Shown: positions 28,717-39,131 of the stretch, in pieces
Numbering within the stretch: the stretch's first letter is position 1
Layout of the letters: each line of letters starts with the position of its first letter
DNA from: Bacteroidota bacterium
Lineage (GTDB): Bacteria; Bacteroidota; Bacteroidia; Chitinophagales; BACL12
Assembly: GCA_016706865.1 (NCBI GenBank)
Contig: JADJIS010000002.1
Span: forward strand, 1,302,001 to 1,366,000
Length of the DNA stretch: 64,000 nt
Direction: 5' to 3'
Made by a program: the position numbers and the translations under genes
The notes under the pieces: model-generated
What the model was told of the DNA's origin: nothing
Databases searched by the model: none
What the model saw: the letters and a program-made list of their open reading frames with translations, nothing else

Positions 28717-31700
28717 GTGAATAGGCTGCTCAATTTTTCGCTAGGTATAATGTTAGTGTGTTGTTCCATTGTTGCAATAGCACAGCCTACGGTATTGGGA
28801 ACACAGGCTCAAAACGGCAGTTACTCCACTTATAACCTGGCAGACCTTGGTATTTTCCGACAGGTGAGAATGCAGGCAACTTCCAGTGGGATTTCGGGAA
28901 CGAGAAATTGGGAATTTTGCGAGGGAACCGCAGCATCTCCTGACTATGATCCAGCATGGAGGCCATATTCATGCTGCCTCACATTAGCATTTAATCAAAC
29001 CATTATTCCCTTTGGAGGAACTGCATCCGCTTTGAAGAATCTTGGATTTGGGGGTAGTTCAGGTTATTTACCAGCTATCACCAGTGGCAATTATTATACT
29101 TTCAACTGCACAGAATCCAGTACACCAGGAGTTCCTTTGGATGAATATATGGGTGTTCTTGAAACCGCTTATAACCCGGTTTCTATTACATCAGTAGTTC
29201 AAACTCCCGGAATTGGAGCAGTATATCCCGAAAATTCAGTTTATGTTACAATTACTTTAAGTGGCACTCTTAGTGCTTCTGAATATGTTTATTTACGATA
29301 TTCCACTACTGTTAATTTTGCAAGTTCCACATTTATGTCTGTTCCAATAACGGGAACAATCGGAACAGTTGAAATACCATGTCAGGCAGCCGGAACTACC
29401 ATTTATTATTACGCATATACAAGCAATAAAACCTATGCAGCAATTAATACGGAAGTTGGTACCTATGGTCAGGTTGTGCATGATATGAACACACTTAGCA
29501 TCAACAATAACGGTGGACCAAATTATATTTATACTGTTCTTCCTTCTGTTGGCTTTTGTGGAAATTATTATGTGCCTTCTGTTTGTTATCCAACAATAGC
29601 CTCTTTTGTAAATGCTTTAAATGGCGGAACAGTTAGCTGCTCTGTAATTTGTAATGTAGCAGCCGGACATACGGAAACAGCTCCGGTGGGTGGAATTAAT
29701 TTAACTCAAACAGGAACTGCTGCGAATAATATTACATTTATTAAAAATGGAGTAGGGGCAAATCCGTTAATAAATGCATGGGTTGGCACTACAACACTTG
29801 CCGCTGGAATGACCACACCTGACGGCGTATTTTCATTAAATGGAAGTGATTATATTACAATTGATGGAATTGATATCACCGATAATAATGCAACTGCTCC
29901 CGGCACCATGGAATTTGGATACGCTTTATATAAAGTTTCAGGAACTAATGGAAGCAGAAATAATACCATCAGAAATTGTGTGATCACTTTAAAGAATTCT
30001 AATTTTTTTACATCTACTCCGGTTAATTTTGAATTTGGTTCTGTTGGTGTTATGGTTAGAAATTCTACGAGAACTGCGGCAAATATTTTACTGACGGTCT
30101 CTTCTGCTGCGGGTAGAAATGATAATAATTCTTTTTATGGAAATACGATTTCCGGTGCTTACAATGGATTTGTATTAGCAGGATGTAACGATGGAGTATC
30201 TCCATATACTTTTTACGATCAGAATAATAGTGTTGGTATAGTGGGAAATGGAAATATTATAAATAATTACGGCAATTTAAGTGGCACCGTACGATCCTCA
30301 GGCGTTTTTTCTATTTATAATAATAATCTTACCATTTCAGATAATAATATTAATAACTCCCTTGGTGGAACAGCAAGTGGATTTACATTGTATGGCATTT
30401 TTGTTTCAAGCCCAATTACCGTTACAAATTATTTGCAATCAATTAGTGTTTCTAATAATACAATTTCATTACTGGAAGCTGCAGTCACCTCTCAGGTTAC
30501 CGGAATCAAATTGGGAAATTCAAATATCGGCGCAACAAATATTAATATTACTGGAAATACTATCCAAAATTGCACATTTACTGCGGGTGCCTCGGGATTG
30601 TTTATTGGTATAGAACAAGAATTTGATGCAACATCAAATCAAATAATAAATAATACAATAAGCAATAATACTTTTAATACTACAACCACTAGTCCCATTT
30701 ATTTGATACATGATGATAACAACTCTACAACTTCCACAGTTTCAGGAAATGTAATGAATAATAATTTAAAAACTACAAATGTTGCAGGAGCTTTATATGG
30801 ATATGTAAATAACACAGGAGGTAGTACTGTGGGTAGTTCTATTTCAATTACAAATAATAGTATTGATAATCTTACAGTAAATAATTTGAGTACTGGATAT
30901 GTAAGTGGTATTTTTTGCAATTTCACCAATTTAAATGCAGTTAAAACAGTTTCAGATAATAGTGTTTCTAATATTGTAGCAGGTTCGGGCACAACAAACT
31001 GGTCAAGTGGAATTATGGTAAACAATATGCCTGCAGGATCAATAGTAAGCAACAATACTGTAAACAATATTTCTTCCACAAGCAATGTAATAGGAATTAA
31101 TTGTGCTTCTAATGCATCTATTTCTACTTCGCTGAATCAATCGTTCAGTGTTTCTGATAATGATGTTAGCGCAATATCTTCAACAGGAAATAGTGCCAAT
31201 ATTGCAGGCATTGCCATTTATTCGTTGACCAACGTAGATTGCAATAATAATAATATTGATAATATAACAGCATCCGGAACGAGCCCTGCACAAATTAAGG
31301 GATTGAATTTAGGTGGAGGTTCCGTTGGAAATATTATTAATGTGAGTTTTTGTAATATTTCTAATGTAAGTCATACAAATGTTGCTGGTATTACAAATCC
31401 GGTGGGTATTTATTTGTTTCCTAATTCAGCAACACTTAATATATTTAATAATAATATTAATGAAATATCCGGAAGTGCTAGTGACTTTGTGATCGGTATA
31501 TATGGAACTTCAGGAACAACTACTTATAATATTTACAATAACTTCATACAACGACTTTACGCTCCAAACAGCACAAATAATACCGCTGTAAATGGAATTT
31601 ATGTTGCAGCAGGAGGGAATACCTACAATGTATTTTATAACACTATAGCACTTGGCCAAAATGGAGTTATTTCCGGAGGATCTGGTTTTGGTGTATGCGG

Positions 31701-32871
31701 ATTTTACCACGGTGCAGGATTGTTAAATCTGAGAAATAATATCATTTATGTAAATGCAAATCCTGTGGGTTTGGGAGTTGCATCCTGCCTGAGAAAACCT
31801 ACCCCCGGAACTGCAGGAACACCACCTGCCACCACAAGTATTTCTGCCACATCCGATAATAATTTTTATTATCTCAATACAGGGTTAAATAATTATATTT
31901 ATGTGGAAGGATTAACTACTTCTACAATTAAAAATGGATATGCATACAGTGGAGCAACTACAAGCGTGCCTAATAACTTAAATAACGACCCTTGTTTTAA
32001 TATTCTCACAGCCAGTGATATTATGTCATATAAATATTTTATGTCGCTTGGCGGAGGTGGTAACAGAGAATTAAACAGCTTATATGACATCCCTAATTTT
32101 GCCGGGGGTGCTATATTACCCGATAATTTAAAGATATTGGTCGGTTCACCCGATTATGCAGAAAGTCACGCAGTAAATATTGCAACTCCACTTATCACTA
32201 CCGACTATGAGGGAACTATCCGACAAGGAAATCCAGGATATTCAGGTACAGGAACTGCGCCTGACATAGGAGCTGATGAAGGAGAATTTGTTTTGGCTCC
32301 ACCCGAATGTTTGTTGTTGCCCATTGAATTATTAAGTTTTACCGGTTGGTATAATGGCGAAGAAAATGAATTGCACTGGACAACCGCATCTGAAATAAAC
32401 TCCGATTTTTTTGAAGTGCAAAAAAGTACGGATGGAATTAATTTTTACATCATGGGAAATGTGGATGCTGCCGGATATTCTAATGCAGAATTAAATTATT
32501 TATTTTATGACGATGATCCAATTGCGGGAATAAATTATTATAAATTAAGAATGGTGGATTTTAATGGCGATTATGAATATAGTAATACCATTGCCATTCG
32601 TGTAGATATTGATGCAGATCCTGCATTTGTAATTTTTCCAAATCCCGTTCACGATAATTTGAATTTTTCTATCATATCAAACGATGATTCTAAAATAAAT
32701 ATTAAAATTACGGATGTGCTTGGAAGGAATTTATTGACGCAAGAATTTACATTACATTCCGGACAAAACACTTTCTCCCTCCCAATTGAAAAATTTGCTT
32801 CCGCAACTTACCTCATTTATTATTTTGATAAATCCGGAGCAAAACAAGTGCAGCAATTTGTTAAATTTTAG
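28717..32871 (+). CDS. giant beta-helix T9SS-secreted protein
   Basis: 1384 residues from a GTG start, chosen because it gives a proper signal peptide (about 1-23, ending VAIAQ). The N-terminal 280 residues hold beta-sandwich segments. About 330-1110 is an Asn/Ser/Thr/Ile-rich right-handed parallel beta-helix with many turns of the form NNTI, ISNNT and ITGNTI, typical of pectate-lyase-like or surface proteins. A linker (LPIELLSFTGWYNGEENELH) and a T9SS sorting domain end the protein. The enzymatic activity, if any, cannot be assigned. A TATTTTTG box lies only 7 bases before the GTG with no matching -33. It is 83 bases after the cluster above and could be read through from it. Confidence 0.88.
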   Translation: MNRLLNFSLGIMLVCCSIVAIAQPTVLGTQAQNGSYSTYNLADLGIFRQVRMQATSSGISGTRNWEFCEGTAASPDYDPAWRPYSCCLTLAFNQTIIPFGGTASALKNLGFGGSSGYLPAITSGNYYTFNCTESSTPGVPLDEYMGVLETAYNPVSITSVVQTPGIGAVYPENSVYVTITLSGTLSASEYVYLRYSTTVNFASSTFMSVPITGTIGTVEIPCQAAGTTIYYYAYTSNKTYAAINTEVGTYGQVVHDMNTLSINNNGGPNYIYTVLPSVGFCGNYYVPSVCYPTIASFVNALNGGTVSCSVICNVAAGHTETAPVGGINLTQTGTAANNITFIKNGVGANPLINAWVGTTTLAAGMTTPDGVFSLNGSDYITIDGIDITDNNATAPGTMEFGYALYKVSGTNGSRNNTIRNCVITLKNSNFFTSTPVNFEFGSVGVMVRNSTRTAANILLTVSSAAGRNDNNSFYGNTISGAYNGFVLAGCNDGVSPYTFYDQNNSVGIVGNGNIINNYGNLSGTVRSSGVFSIYNNNLTISDNNINNSLGGTASGFTLYGIFVSSPITVTNYLQSISVSNNTISLLEAAVTSQVTGIKLGNSNIGATNINITGNTIQNCTFTAGASGLFIGIEQEFDATSNQIINNTISNNTFNTTTTSPIYLIHDDNNSTTSTVSGNVMNNNLKTTNVAGALYGYVNNTGGSTVGSSISITNNSIDNLTVNNLSTGYVSGIFCNFTNLNAVKTVSDNSVSNIVAGSGTTNWSSGIMVNNMPAGSIVSNNTVNNISSTSNVIGINCASNASISTSLNQSFSVSDNDVSAISSTGNSANIAGIAIYSLTNVDCNNNNIDNITASGTSPAQIKGLNLGGGSVGNIINVSFCNISNVSHTNVAGITNPVGIYLFPNSATLNIFNNNINEISGSASDFVIGIYGTSGTTTYNIYNNFIQRLYAPNSTNNTAVNGIYVAAGGNTYNVFYNTIALGQNGVISGGSGFGVCGFYHGAGLLNLRNNIIYVNANPVGLGVASCLRKPTPGTAGTPPATTSISATSDNNFYYLNTGLNNYIYVEGLTTSTIKNGYAYSGATTSVPNNLNNDPCFNILTASDIMSYKYFMSLGGGGNRELNSLYDIPNFAGGAILPDNLKILVGSPDYAESHAVNIATPLITTDYEGTIRQGNPGYSGTGTAPDIGADEGEFVLAPPECLLLPIELLSFTGWYNGEENELHWTTASEINSDFFEVQKSTDGINFYIMGNVDAAGYSNAELNYLFYDDDPIAGINYYKLRMVDFNGDYEYSNTIAIRVDIDADPAFVIFPNPVHDNLNFSIISNDDSKINIKITDVLGRNLLTQEFTLHSGQNTFSLPIEKFASATYLIYYFDKSGAKQVQQFVKF

Positions 32872-32889
32872 ATAACGACTTTAGCGACT

Positions 32890-33068
32890 TGAGGGTCTCA
32901 CTTTTTCAGTGAGGCTCTCAAATCGCGGGATCTGTGGCGTTAACAATTAACATTAGTGAGACCCGTTTTTAGATTACCATTAGTGAGACCCGTTTATAGA
33001 TTACCATTAGTGAGACCCGTTTATAGATTACCATTAGTGAGACCCTCACTGAAAAAGTGAGAGCCTCA
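32890..33068. repeat. miniature element: 27-bp tandem repeats between 31-bp inverted hairpins
   Basis: Left arm 32890-32920 and right arm 33038-33068 are inverted copies with two mismatches. Each can itself fold on CTCAC ... GTGAG around a TTTTTCA/TGAAAAA loop. Between them lie three full and one partial copy of a 27-bp direct repeat (32951-32977, 32978-33004, 33005-33031, 33032 onward) beginning CATTAGTGAGACCCG and ending TTTATAGATTAC. No coding capacity. Confidence 0.9.
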
Positions 33069-33149
33069 CTTATCGACCTAGTACCTCACTACTCACTTGA
33101 TGTAAAGAGTAATTAATCAGGACCGAACTCAACCGGCTATCGATAGGCC

Positions 33150-33246
33150 CTCTCATTACTCATAACTCATTACTCATTTAGTGAGGCTCTCACTTGGCTG
33201 ACGATAGGCATTCTCACCACTCACCACTCACCACTCACCCAAATGA
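33150..33246. repeat. heptamer arrays, words ACTCATT and ACTCACC
   Basis: About four ACTCATT/ACTCATA heptamers, a GTGAGGCTCTCACTT palindrome related to the element upstream, GGCTGACGATAGGC (partner of GGCTATCGATAGGC at about 33135), then four CACTCAC heptamers. The rest of the gap to 33383 is AT-rich with no clear promoter. Confidence 0.8.
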
Positions 33247-33383
33247 GATCCACCCTCGACGCTACTTTTATCAATAAATTTTATGACCTATATCACTATT
33301 TAGCAAATAACTAATCTTCAATTTTGACCTATTCGGTTCTATATTTCATAGGTGTGAAGAAATAAAATGGAGTCGCTTTAAAA

Positions 33384-33956
33384 ATGAAAGAATCTATTTT
33401 CTCCAAATATGTGATTCCCTTTATTCAATGGTATGCATTAATGATATTGATCGCAATTGCCATTGATTATTTTTTGCACCGTATGCATATTGTAAATCTT
33501 GGATTGTTTTTTGGATATGCAGGTACTTTTATTATTGTTTTATCTTTTATTTATTCTTTGCGAAAAAGAAAAATAATTTCAAGTGGTTCTCCAAAACAAT
33601 TATTGCATCTGCATGAATATATGGCGTGGGCCGGTTCTATAATGATATTGGTACATGCCGGTATTCATTTTAATGCAATATTGCCCTGGCTTGCAATTTT
33701 GATGATGCTTATTACGGTAGCAAGCGGACTTATTGGTAAATTTTTATTAAAACGAGCAGTAGAGACATTAAAAGAAAAAAAGGCGGAGTTGATCAGTAGT
33801 GGAATGGATAAGCTTGAGGCAGATAAAAAATTATTTTTCGATAGTATCACTGTCGACCTCATGAAAAAATGGAGGGTGATTCATTTACCTGTTACTGCAT
33901 TATTAGCAATACTGGTAATAATTCATTTGATCACAATTATAATATTCAGCTCATGA
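33384..33956 (+). CDS. five-helix di-heme b-type membrane cytochrome (putative)
   Basis: 190 residues with about five membrane helices (about 14-31, 40-57, 77-97, 99-122, 168-188) and a charged loop (about 123-165). His77 and His91 on one helix and His167 and His181 on another are each 14 apart, the spacing used to ligate two stacked b hemes in cytochrome b. Other histidines (32, 35, 75, 95) are near helix ends. The gene overlaps the ten-heme cytochrome c gene by 4 bases, which strongly supports a redox role, probably quinol oxidation or quinone reduction coupled to the multiheme partner. Exact family not recognised. Confidence 0.7.
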   Translation: MKESIFSKYVIPFIQWYALMILIAIAIDYFLHRMHIVNLGLFFGYAGTFIIVLSFIYSLRKRKIISSGSPKQLLHLHEYMAWAGSIMILVHAGIHFNAILPWLAILMMLITVASGLIGKFLLKRAVETLKEKKAELISSGMDKLEADKKLFFDSITVDLMKKWRVIHLPVTALLAILVIIHLITIIIFSS

Positions 33957-34888
33957 ATAGAATTATTGTTTTCGGATTTACGGTATTAATGGGGGTCATA
34001 GTTTATAAATTCCCACATCCAATGATTAATCCCGGTGAGTTATTGGAAGCGCACCAGGATCTCAACAGCGAATGTATTTCATGTCATGCTCCTTTTTGGG
34101 GAATTGATGATAATAAATGCATCAGTTGTCATACCCTGGCAGATATTGGAAGAGATACCAGTTTAACAGATTCGATGCAAAAAAATGTTTTGTTCCATCA
34201 GGCCTTAAAAAATGTGGCCTGTATTTCTTGCCATACAGATCATCACGGTAAAATTCCAAGAGAGGATATCAGTGTTTTTAAACATGACCTTTTAAGTGGC
34301 ACACTCATCAAAAATTGCATCAGTTGTCATGCGCAGCCCTCCGACAATTTACATTTATCACTTTCTACCGATTGTAATAAATGTCATACTACAACAAATT
34401 GGGAAAAAACAATAGCATTTGATCACAACTTAATAATATCCGATAAAAAAGAAAACTGTAATACCTGCCATGCTGCACCGAAGGATAAATTACATAGTAC
34501 ACTAACAGAGAGTAAATGCGGAACTTGTCATACTTCCACAGCCTGGACTCCCGCAACCTTCGATCACGATAAATATTTTATTCTTGATCGCCACCATAAT
34601 GTGCAGTGCAATACATGTCATACAAATAATGATTTTACAACATACACCTGTTATGGATGTCATGAACATACTGCATCAAAAATGATAAGTGAACACCGGG
34701 AAGAAGGAATTTATAATATAACCGACTGCGCCTCGTGTCACAAAAGCGGCGATGAAGAAGATGCAAAAAGATCACCCTCAAATCAAAAGAAACTGAATAA
34801 AAAAGATACAGAGGATGTTAAAGGTTATATCGAATCAGAAGAAAAAAACAGAAAACGCAAAGAGAAAAAAGACGATGATGACGACTGA
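33953..34888 (+). CDS. membrane-anchored ten-heme cytochrome c
   Basis: I use the ATG at 33953, overlapping the upstream stop as ATGA, rather than an upstream in-frame ATG that would lie inside the previous gene. The 311-residue product has an N-terminal hydrophobic anchor (about 3-19) and ten CxxCH heme sites at about 41, 56, 90, 122, 141, 169, 189, 219, 233 and 259, with extra histidines (for example FDH and HH pairs) able to be distal ligands. The spacing recalls NrfH/cytochrome c7-like and c3-like multiheme chains. The last 45 residues are a very highly charged Lys/Glu/Asp tail ending in six aspartates. With the b-type cytochrome it forms a probable electron conduit from the membrane into the periplasm. 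Confidence 0.9.
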   Translation: MNRIIVFGFTVLMGVIVYKFPHPMINPGELLEAHQDLNSECISCHAPFWGIDDNKCISCHTLADIGRDTSLTDSMQKNVLFHQALKNVACISCHTDHHGKIPREDISVFKHDLLSGTLIKNCISCHAQPSDNLHLSLSTDCNKCHTTTNWEKTIAFDHNLIISDKKENCNTCHAAPKDKLHSTLTESKCGTCHTSTAWTPATFDHDKYFILDRHHNVQCNTCHTNNDFTTYTCYGCHEHTASKMISEHREEGIYNITDCASCHKSGDEEDAKRSPSNQKKLNKKDTEDVKGYIESEEKNRKRKEKKDDDDD

Positions 34889-34953
34889 TCACTCATTGCG
34901 TTTTACAATTAATAGTTAAGCGAACTGCAAAATATATAAATAAGTTAAGAGGA

Positions 34954-36360
34954 TTAATAAGATCCGAATTTCACCGAAGTGTTTTCACCGGAATCCATAT
35001 CCATTAAATTCAACAGGTATATTCCTGAAGCAAAATTCTGAAATGGAAATTTAAATTCATTTACTCCTGAGGATATATTATCAGCCTCGCTATAGATCAA
35101 TTGTCCGTTAATATTTGTGATCGTAATTTTTCCTTTAAAGGATTTATTTGCTGTGATGGATGTAGTCAAAATATCACCTGAAATATAGGTATTTAAATTT
35201 TTTATTAAATGATTTTCTTCCACATTCGCAGGCAGATCTCCTACTAAAAATTCGTGTTCATAATAATTTCCCGCAAGCTCACACGACCAGGTCCACATGC
35301 CTTCGGGAACATCCGTTGGTATCGAATAGGTCCAATACCAATACGATGCAACATAATCACCCGGCTGATAAAAATCCCATTCATACCAAACGGAACCATC
35401 AGCTCTTTCAATTTTTAAATGGCAGAGATCAGTAGCACTCACATCCTTTGCATAAAAAGCAAAAATCGCATTATCACCGGGGATAAATTCATTTTTTGCA
35501 TTAATATCTTCAAGCTCAGGGCAGGTATTAAAATCAGGAACTAAATTATGTGTTTGCATTCTGTTAATTACCGGAACTGAATATTCAGGTTGATCAGCCC
35601 ACCAACTCTCCACATTAAATTCGTTACACACTCCTGCATAAGGATCAATTAAATTATCATCTGCATCATAAACCTCAAAATGTAAATGTGGTCCGGTAGA
35701 ATTTCCGGAACTTCCAACCAATCCTAAAAATTCGCCGGCCTCCACCATATCACCCAAACCTTTATCGGTTAATGAACCATTTTTCATGTGACCATACCAG
35801 GCAATAGAGCCATCGTCGTGACGAACATATACTGCATTCCAAACAGAATTATTAAAAGCACAATTTTGATCAAAGCCCCCATCCGTTTTTGATACTATCA
35901 TTCCCGGAGCTGCAGCTACAATTTTTACTGCACCCTCGGCCATTAGGTCCCAGCTAAAAGGCCATAAGAAATAATCTATTCCCGCATGATTATATCCGGC
36001 GTCAGTATCGTAAGTACGAGTTCCACAATTATAATCTGTGAGTACTCCAGGAAATGCAGGATTATGATCCACATAATTAGAAATACCATAAAAATTATAT
36101 CCGGTAAATCCATCGTTCCATGCTAAGGGAAACTGCAATTCGAGGGAAGCTGTTTTATTATAATTGGGATTTATTTTTCCCTCAGAGATCAATAGCTGAA
36201 TATTTGTATTGATCATTTGTTTGATCTCTTGTCGCTGCAATTCAGACATTTCATCCATTGCGGATAAAACATATTCACCACCTCCAAAATGCTCAATATT
36301 TTGGGCAGCCACAAATTGTGTTCCATAAACGAATAACAATAAAAAAGTAACTATTTTCAT
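34954..36360 (-). CDS. secreted M23 (LytM-like) metallopeptidase with T9SS sorting domain
   Basis: The frame opens at an ATG at 36399 that overlaps the alaS stop by one base. I choose the internal ATG at 36360 (468 residues) because it begins the signal peptide MKIVTFLLLFVYG. The M23 domain (about 100-245) has the zinc ligands in NHAGIDYFLW, the second motif WYGHMKNGS and the HxH motif GPHLHFEVYD. A beta-rich middle region and a T9SS type A sorting domain (about 385-468, ending GIYLLNLMDMD plus tail) follow. Likely cleaves peptidoglycan or peptides outside the cell. Co-oriented with alaS. Confidence 0.87.
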   Translation of the reverse strand: MKIVTFLLLFVYGTQFVAAQNIEHFGGGEYVLSAMDEMSELQRQEIKQMINTNIQLLISEGKINPNYNKTASLELQFPLAWNDGFTGYNFYGISNYVDHNPAFPGVLTDYNCGTRTYDTDAGYNHAGIDYFLWPFSWDLMAEGAVKIVAAAPGMIVSKTDGGFDQNCAFNNSVWNAVYVRHDDGSIAWYGHMKNGSLTDKGLGDMVEAGEFLGLVGSSGNSTGPHLHFEVYDADDNLIDPYAGVCNEFNVESWWADQPEYSVPVINRMQTHNLVPDFNTCPELEDINAKNEFIPGDNAIFAFYAKDVSATDLCHLKIERADGSVWYEWDFYQPGDYVASYWYWTYSIPTDVPEGMWTWSCELAGNYYEHEFLVGDLPANVEENHLIKNLNTYISGDILTTSITANKSFKGKITITNINGQLIYSEADNISSGVNEFKFPFQNFASGIYLLNLMDMDSGENTSVKFGSY

Positions 36361-36398
36361 AAGAGTGATTTTATATGTTAGAATAAATTTAAACATCA

Positions 36399-39017
36399 TT
36401 AAATTAAAAAAGTTTTTGCCTTTTCCAAAGCAGTGGAAATTCCTCCCGGATTTTTACCTCCGGCACTTGCAAAGAATTTTTGTCCGCCTCCACCACCATC
36501 AATTTCCTTGCCCAATTCCCGAATGATCTTAGCAGCATCATATCCTTTTTCATCCACTAAATTATCACTAATGATGATAGAAATATTTGCTTTCCCTTGA
36601 AGATCAGCAGCCAATACACAAAATAAATTTCCCGTTTCATTGCGCAGGTCAAAGGCTAATTTTTTTATCTGATCGGCATTGTCGAGATCAACCTTTGCAC
36701 TGATATAATTATATCCGTTTACAGCAGTGATGGTTTTTAATAAATTATCTTTTAAACGCACTATTTTTTCAGACTGATATTTTTCTAATTCTTTTTTCAG
36801 CGAATTATTTTCTTCACTTAATGCGCTCACACTTTTTACAAGGTCAGCACCTTTAGTTATTTCTGATATTTGTTTTAAAGTGTGTAGGGTATCGTCAATA
36901 TAATTTCCAACTACCTCACCGGTAATTGCTTCAATACGGCGAATGCCTGCCGCAACCGCACTTTCTGAAACAATTTTACAATATCCTATTTCACCGGTTG
37001 CTCCTACATGCGTTCCTCCGCAGAATTCTTTGCTGAAATTTTCATCTGCAATAACCACGCGAACACTTTCCCCATATTTTTCTCCGAACAACATCATCGC
37101 ACCTAATTTTTGTGCTTCCGCTATCGGCATTACTTTAGTAATAACAGGAATATTTTCACGAATTTTTTTGTTGATGATATTTTCAATTTCCTTTAATTCG
37201 TCGTCTGATATTTTTGAAAAATGGGAAAAGTCGAATCGCAATCTGTCGGGACCAACATAACTTCCTTTTTGTTGTACATGTGTTCCCAAAACTGTTCTTA
37301 ATGCTGCATGTAATAAATGTGTAGCTGTGTGATTATAAGTAATATCCGTTCTTCTTTTTTTATCTACAAGTGCTATTACATTTTTATCTGGATGTTCAGG
37401 TAACTTATCCGTAAAATGAATGATAAGATCGTTTTCTTTTTTTGTATCTACAACCTTTAATACATCTCCATTAATGGTAAGTGTTCCGGTATCACCTGTC
37501 TGACCACCACTCTCCGCATAAAAAGGAGTTTTATCTAAAACGATCTGGTATTGCGTTACATTTTTTGTTTTTACAGAACGCATTTTCACAATGGATGCTT
37601 CCGTTTCCAATTGGGTATATCCAACAAAGTTTACTTTATTGTTTTCCTGTATCACTTGCCAGTCGCCGGTTTCCATGCTTGTAGCATTTCTGCCTCTGTC
37701 TTTTTGTTTTTGCATTTCTGCATCAAAGCCAGCTTTATCAATGTTTAAACCACTTTCTCTTGCAAGCAATTCTGTAAGGTCATATGGAAATCCGAAAGTA
37801 TCATATAATTCAAAAACAACATCTCCCGCAATAATATTTTTATTGGAAGCAATTAATTCTCTTTGAACATCTTCCAATCTTTTAATTCCATTTTCCAGGG
37901 TGCGTAAAAAAGATGTTTCTTCTTCAAAAATTACTTTTGCAACAAGTTCGCGTTGCGCATATAATTCAGGGAAAACATTTTTAAATTCATTTGCAAGTAC
38001 ATTCACCAATTCATTAAAAAATGGTTTCTTTAAATGCAGAAAACTGAATCCGTAACGGATTGCCCTTCTTAAAATTCTTCTTATCACATATCCTGCTCCT
38101 GTATTGGAAGGTAATTGTCCGTCGGCAATACAAAAACTGACTGCACGTATATGATCGCAAATTACGCGAATTGCAATATCTGTTTTTTCATCGGTACCAT
38201 ATTTAACATTACTCAGCAATTCCACCTTATTAATTAAAGGCATAAATACATCCGTATCGTAATTGGAAGATTTATTTTGCATTGCACGCACCAATCGCTC
38301 GAAACCCATTCCGGTATCAACATGTTTTGCAGGTAATTCTTCCAACGAACCATCTGCCTTTCTGTTGAACTGAATAAATACGTGATTCCATATCTCAATT
38401 ACCTGGGGATCTCCGGTATTTACTAAAGTTGCACCATCCACATTTTTTCGTTCTTCCTCCGAACGCATATCGTAATGTATTTCACTACAAGGACCACAGG
38501 GACCTGTATCACCCATCTCCCAAAAATTATCCTTTTTATTTCCGTTTAAGATATGCGAAGGATCGATATATTTTTTCCATTCGTTATAAGCTTCACTATC
38601 AAATTCGAGGTTTTCACTTTTATCTCCCTCAAAAACCGTAACGTATAATTTTGATTTGTCCAGTTTAAAAACTTCGGTTAGCAATTCCCAACCCCAACCT
38701 ATACTTTCTTTTTTAAAATAATCGCCAAAACTCCAGTTACCCAGCATTTCGAACATGGTGTGGTGATAGGTATCCACGCCCACCTCCTCCAGATCGTTGT
38801 GTTTTCCGGAAACGCGTAAACATTTTTGAGTATCGGCAATTCGGGGATATTCAATTTTTTTGTTGCCGAGGAAGAGGTCCTTGAACTGATTCATACCTGC
38901 ATTGGTAAACATCAATGTAGGGTCATTTTTAACCACTATTGGTGCTGAAGCAACAATTTTATGCTGTTTGCTTTCAAAAAAATCCAGAAATTTTCTCCTT
39001 ATCTCCTGCGATGTCAT
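36399..39017 (-). CDS. alaS: alanine--tRNA ligase AlaS
   Basis: Charges tRNA(Ala) and edits mischarged Ser and Gly. I use the ATG at 39017 (872 residues, the usual Bacteroidota length) because homologous sequences begin at MTSQEIRRKFLDFF; the open frame extends 22 codons further upstream. Catalytic core: FTNAGMNQFKDLFLG, the motif 2 and 3 regions and GYVIRRILRRAIRYG. The editing domain has the zinc motifs HTATHLLH and CGGTHV, and the C-Ala domain has DGGGGGQKFFASAGG. It is divergent from the downstream M23 peptidase gene across about 115 bp, where I see no clear promoter box. Confidence 0.96.
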   Translation of the reverse strand: MTSQEIRRKFLDFFESKQHKIVASAPIVVKNDPTLMFTNAGMNQFKDLFLGNKKIEYPRIADTQKCLRVSGKHNDLEEVGVDTYHHTMFEMLGNWSFGDYFKKESIGWGWELLTEVFKLDKSKLYVTVFEGDKSENLEFDSEAYNEWKKYIDPSHILNGNKKDNFWEMGDTGPCGPCSEIHYDMRSEEERKNVDGATLVNTGDPQVIEIWNHVFIQFNRKADGSLEELPAKHVDTGMGFERLVRAMQNKSSNYDTDVFMPLINKVELLSNVKYGTDEKTDIAIRVICDHIRAVSFCIADGQLPSNTGAGYVIRRILRRAIRYGFSFLHLKKPFFNELVNVLANEFKNVFPELYAQRELVAKVIFEEETSFLRTLENGIKRLEDVQRELIASNKNIIAGDVVFELYDTFGFPYDLTELLARESGLNIDKAGFDAEMQKQKDRGRNATSMETGDWQVIQENNKVNFVGYTQLETEASIVKMRSVKTKNVTQYQIVLDKTPFYAESGGQTGDTGTLTINGDVLKVVDTKKENDLIIHFTDKLPEHPDKNVIALVDKKRRTDITYNHTATHLLHAALRTVLGTHVQQKGSYVGPDRLRFDFSHFSKISDDELKEIENIINKKIRENIPVITKVMPIAEAQKLGAMMLFGEKYGESVRVVIADENFSKEFCGGTHVGATGEIGYCKIVSESAVAAGIRRIEAITGEVVGNYIDDTLHTLKQISEITKGADLVKSVSALSEENNSLKKELEKYQSEKIVRLKDNLLKTITAVNGYNYISAKVDLDNADQIKKLAFDLRNETGNLFCVLAADLQGKANISIIISDNLVDEKGYDAAKIIRELGKEIDGGGGGQKFFASAGGKNPGGISTALEKAKTFLI

Positions 39018-39131
39018 ACTAACTTGATTGTTGATTCGTTTTTGGGTTTGTCGTTTTTTATTTAACTTCGTGTCCCCTCCCAATACACACAGCTATTTTT
39101 TCAAGCCACAAAATTAGGTAATCGAAGCCGC

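Noticed and set aside
32951..33049. CRISPR-like 27-bp repeats
   Set aside because: The units are directly adjacent without spacers and no cas genes are present.
33869..33952. Upstream in-frame start for the ten-heme cytochrome
   Set aside because: It would lie inside the b-type cytochrome gene in another frame and add 28 unlikely residues before the membrane anchor; the ATGA overlap at 33953 is the natural start.
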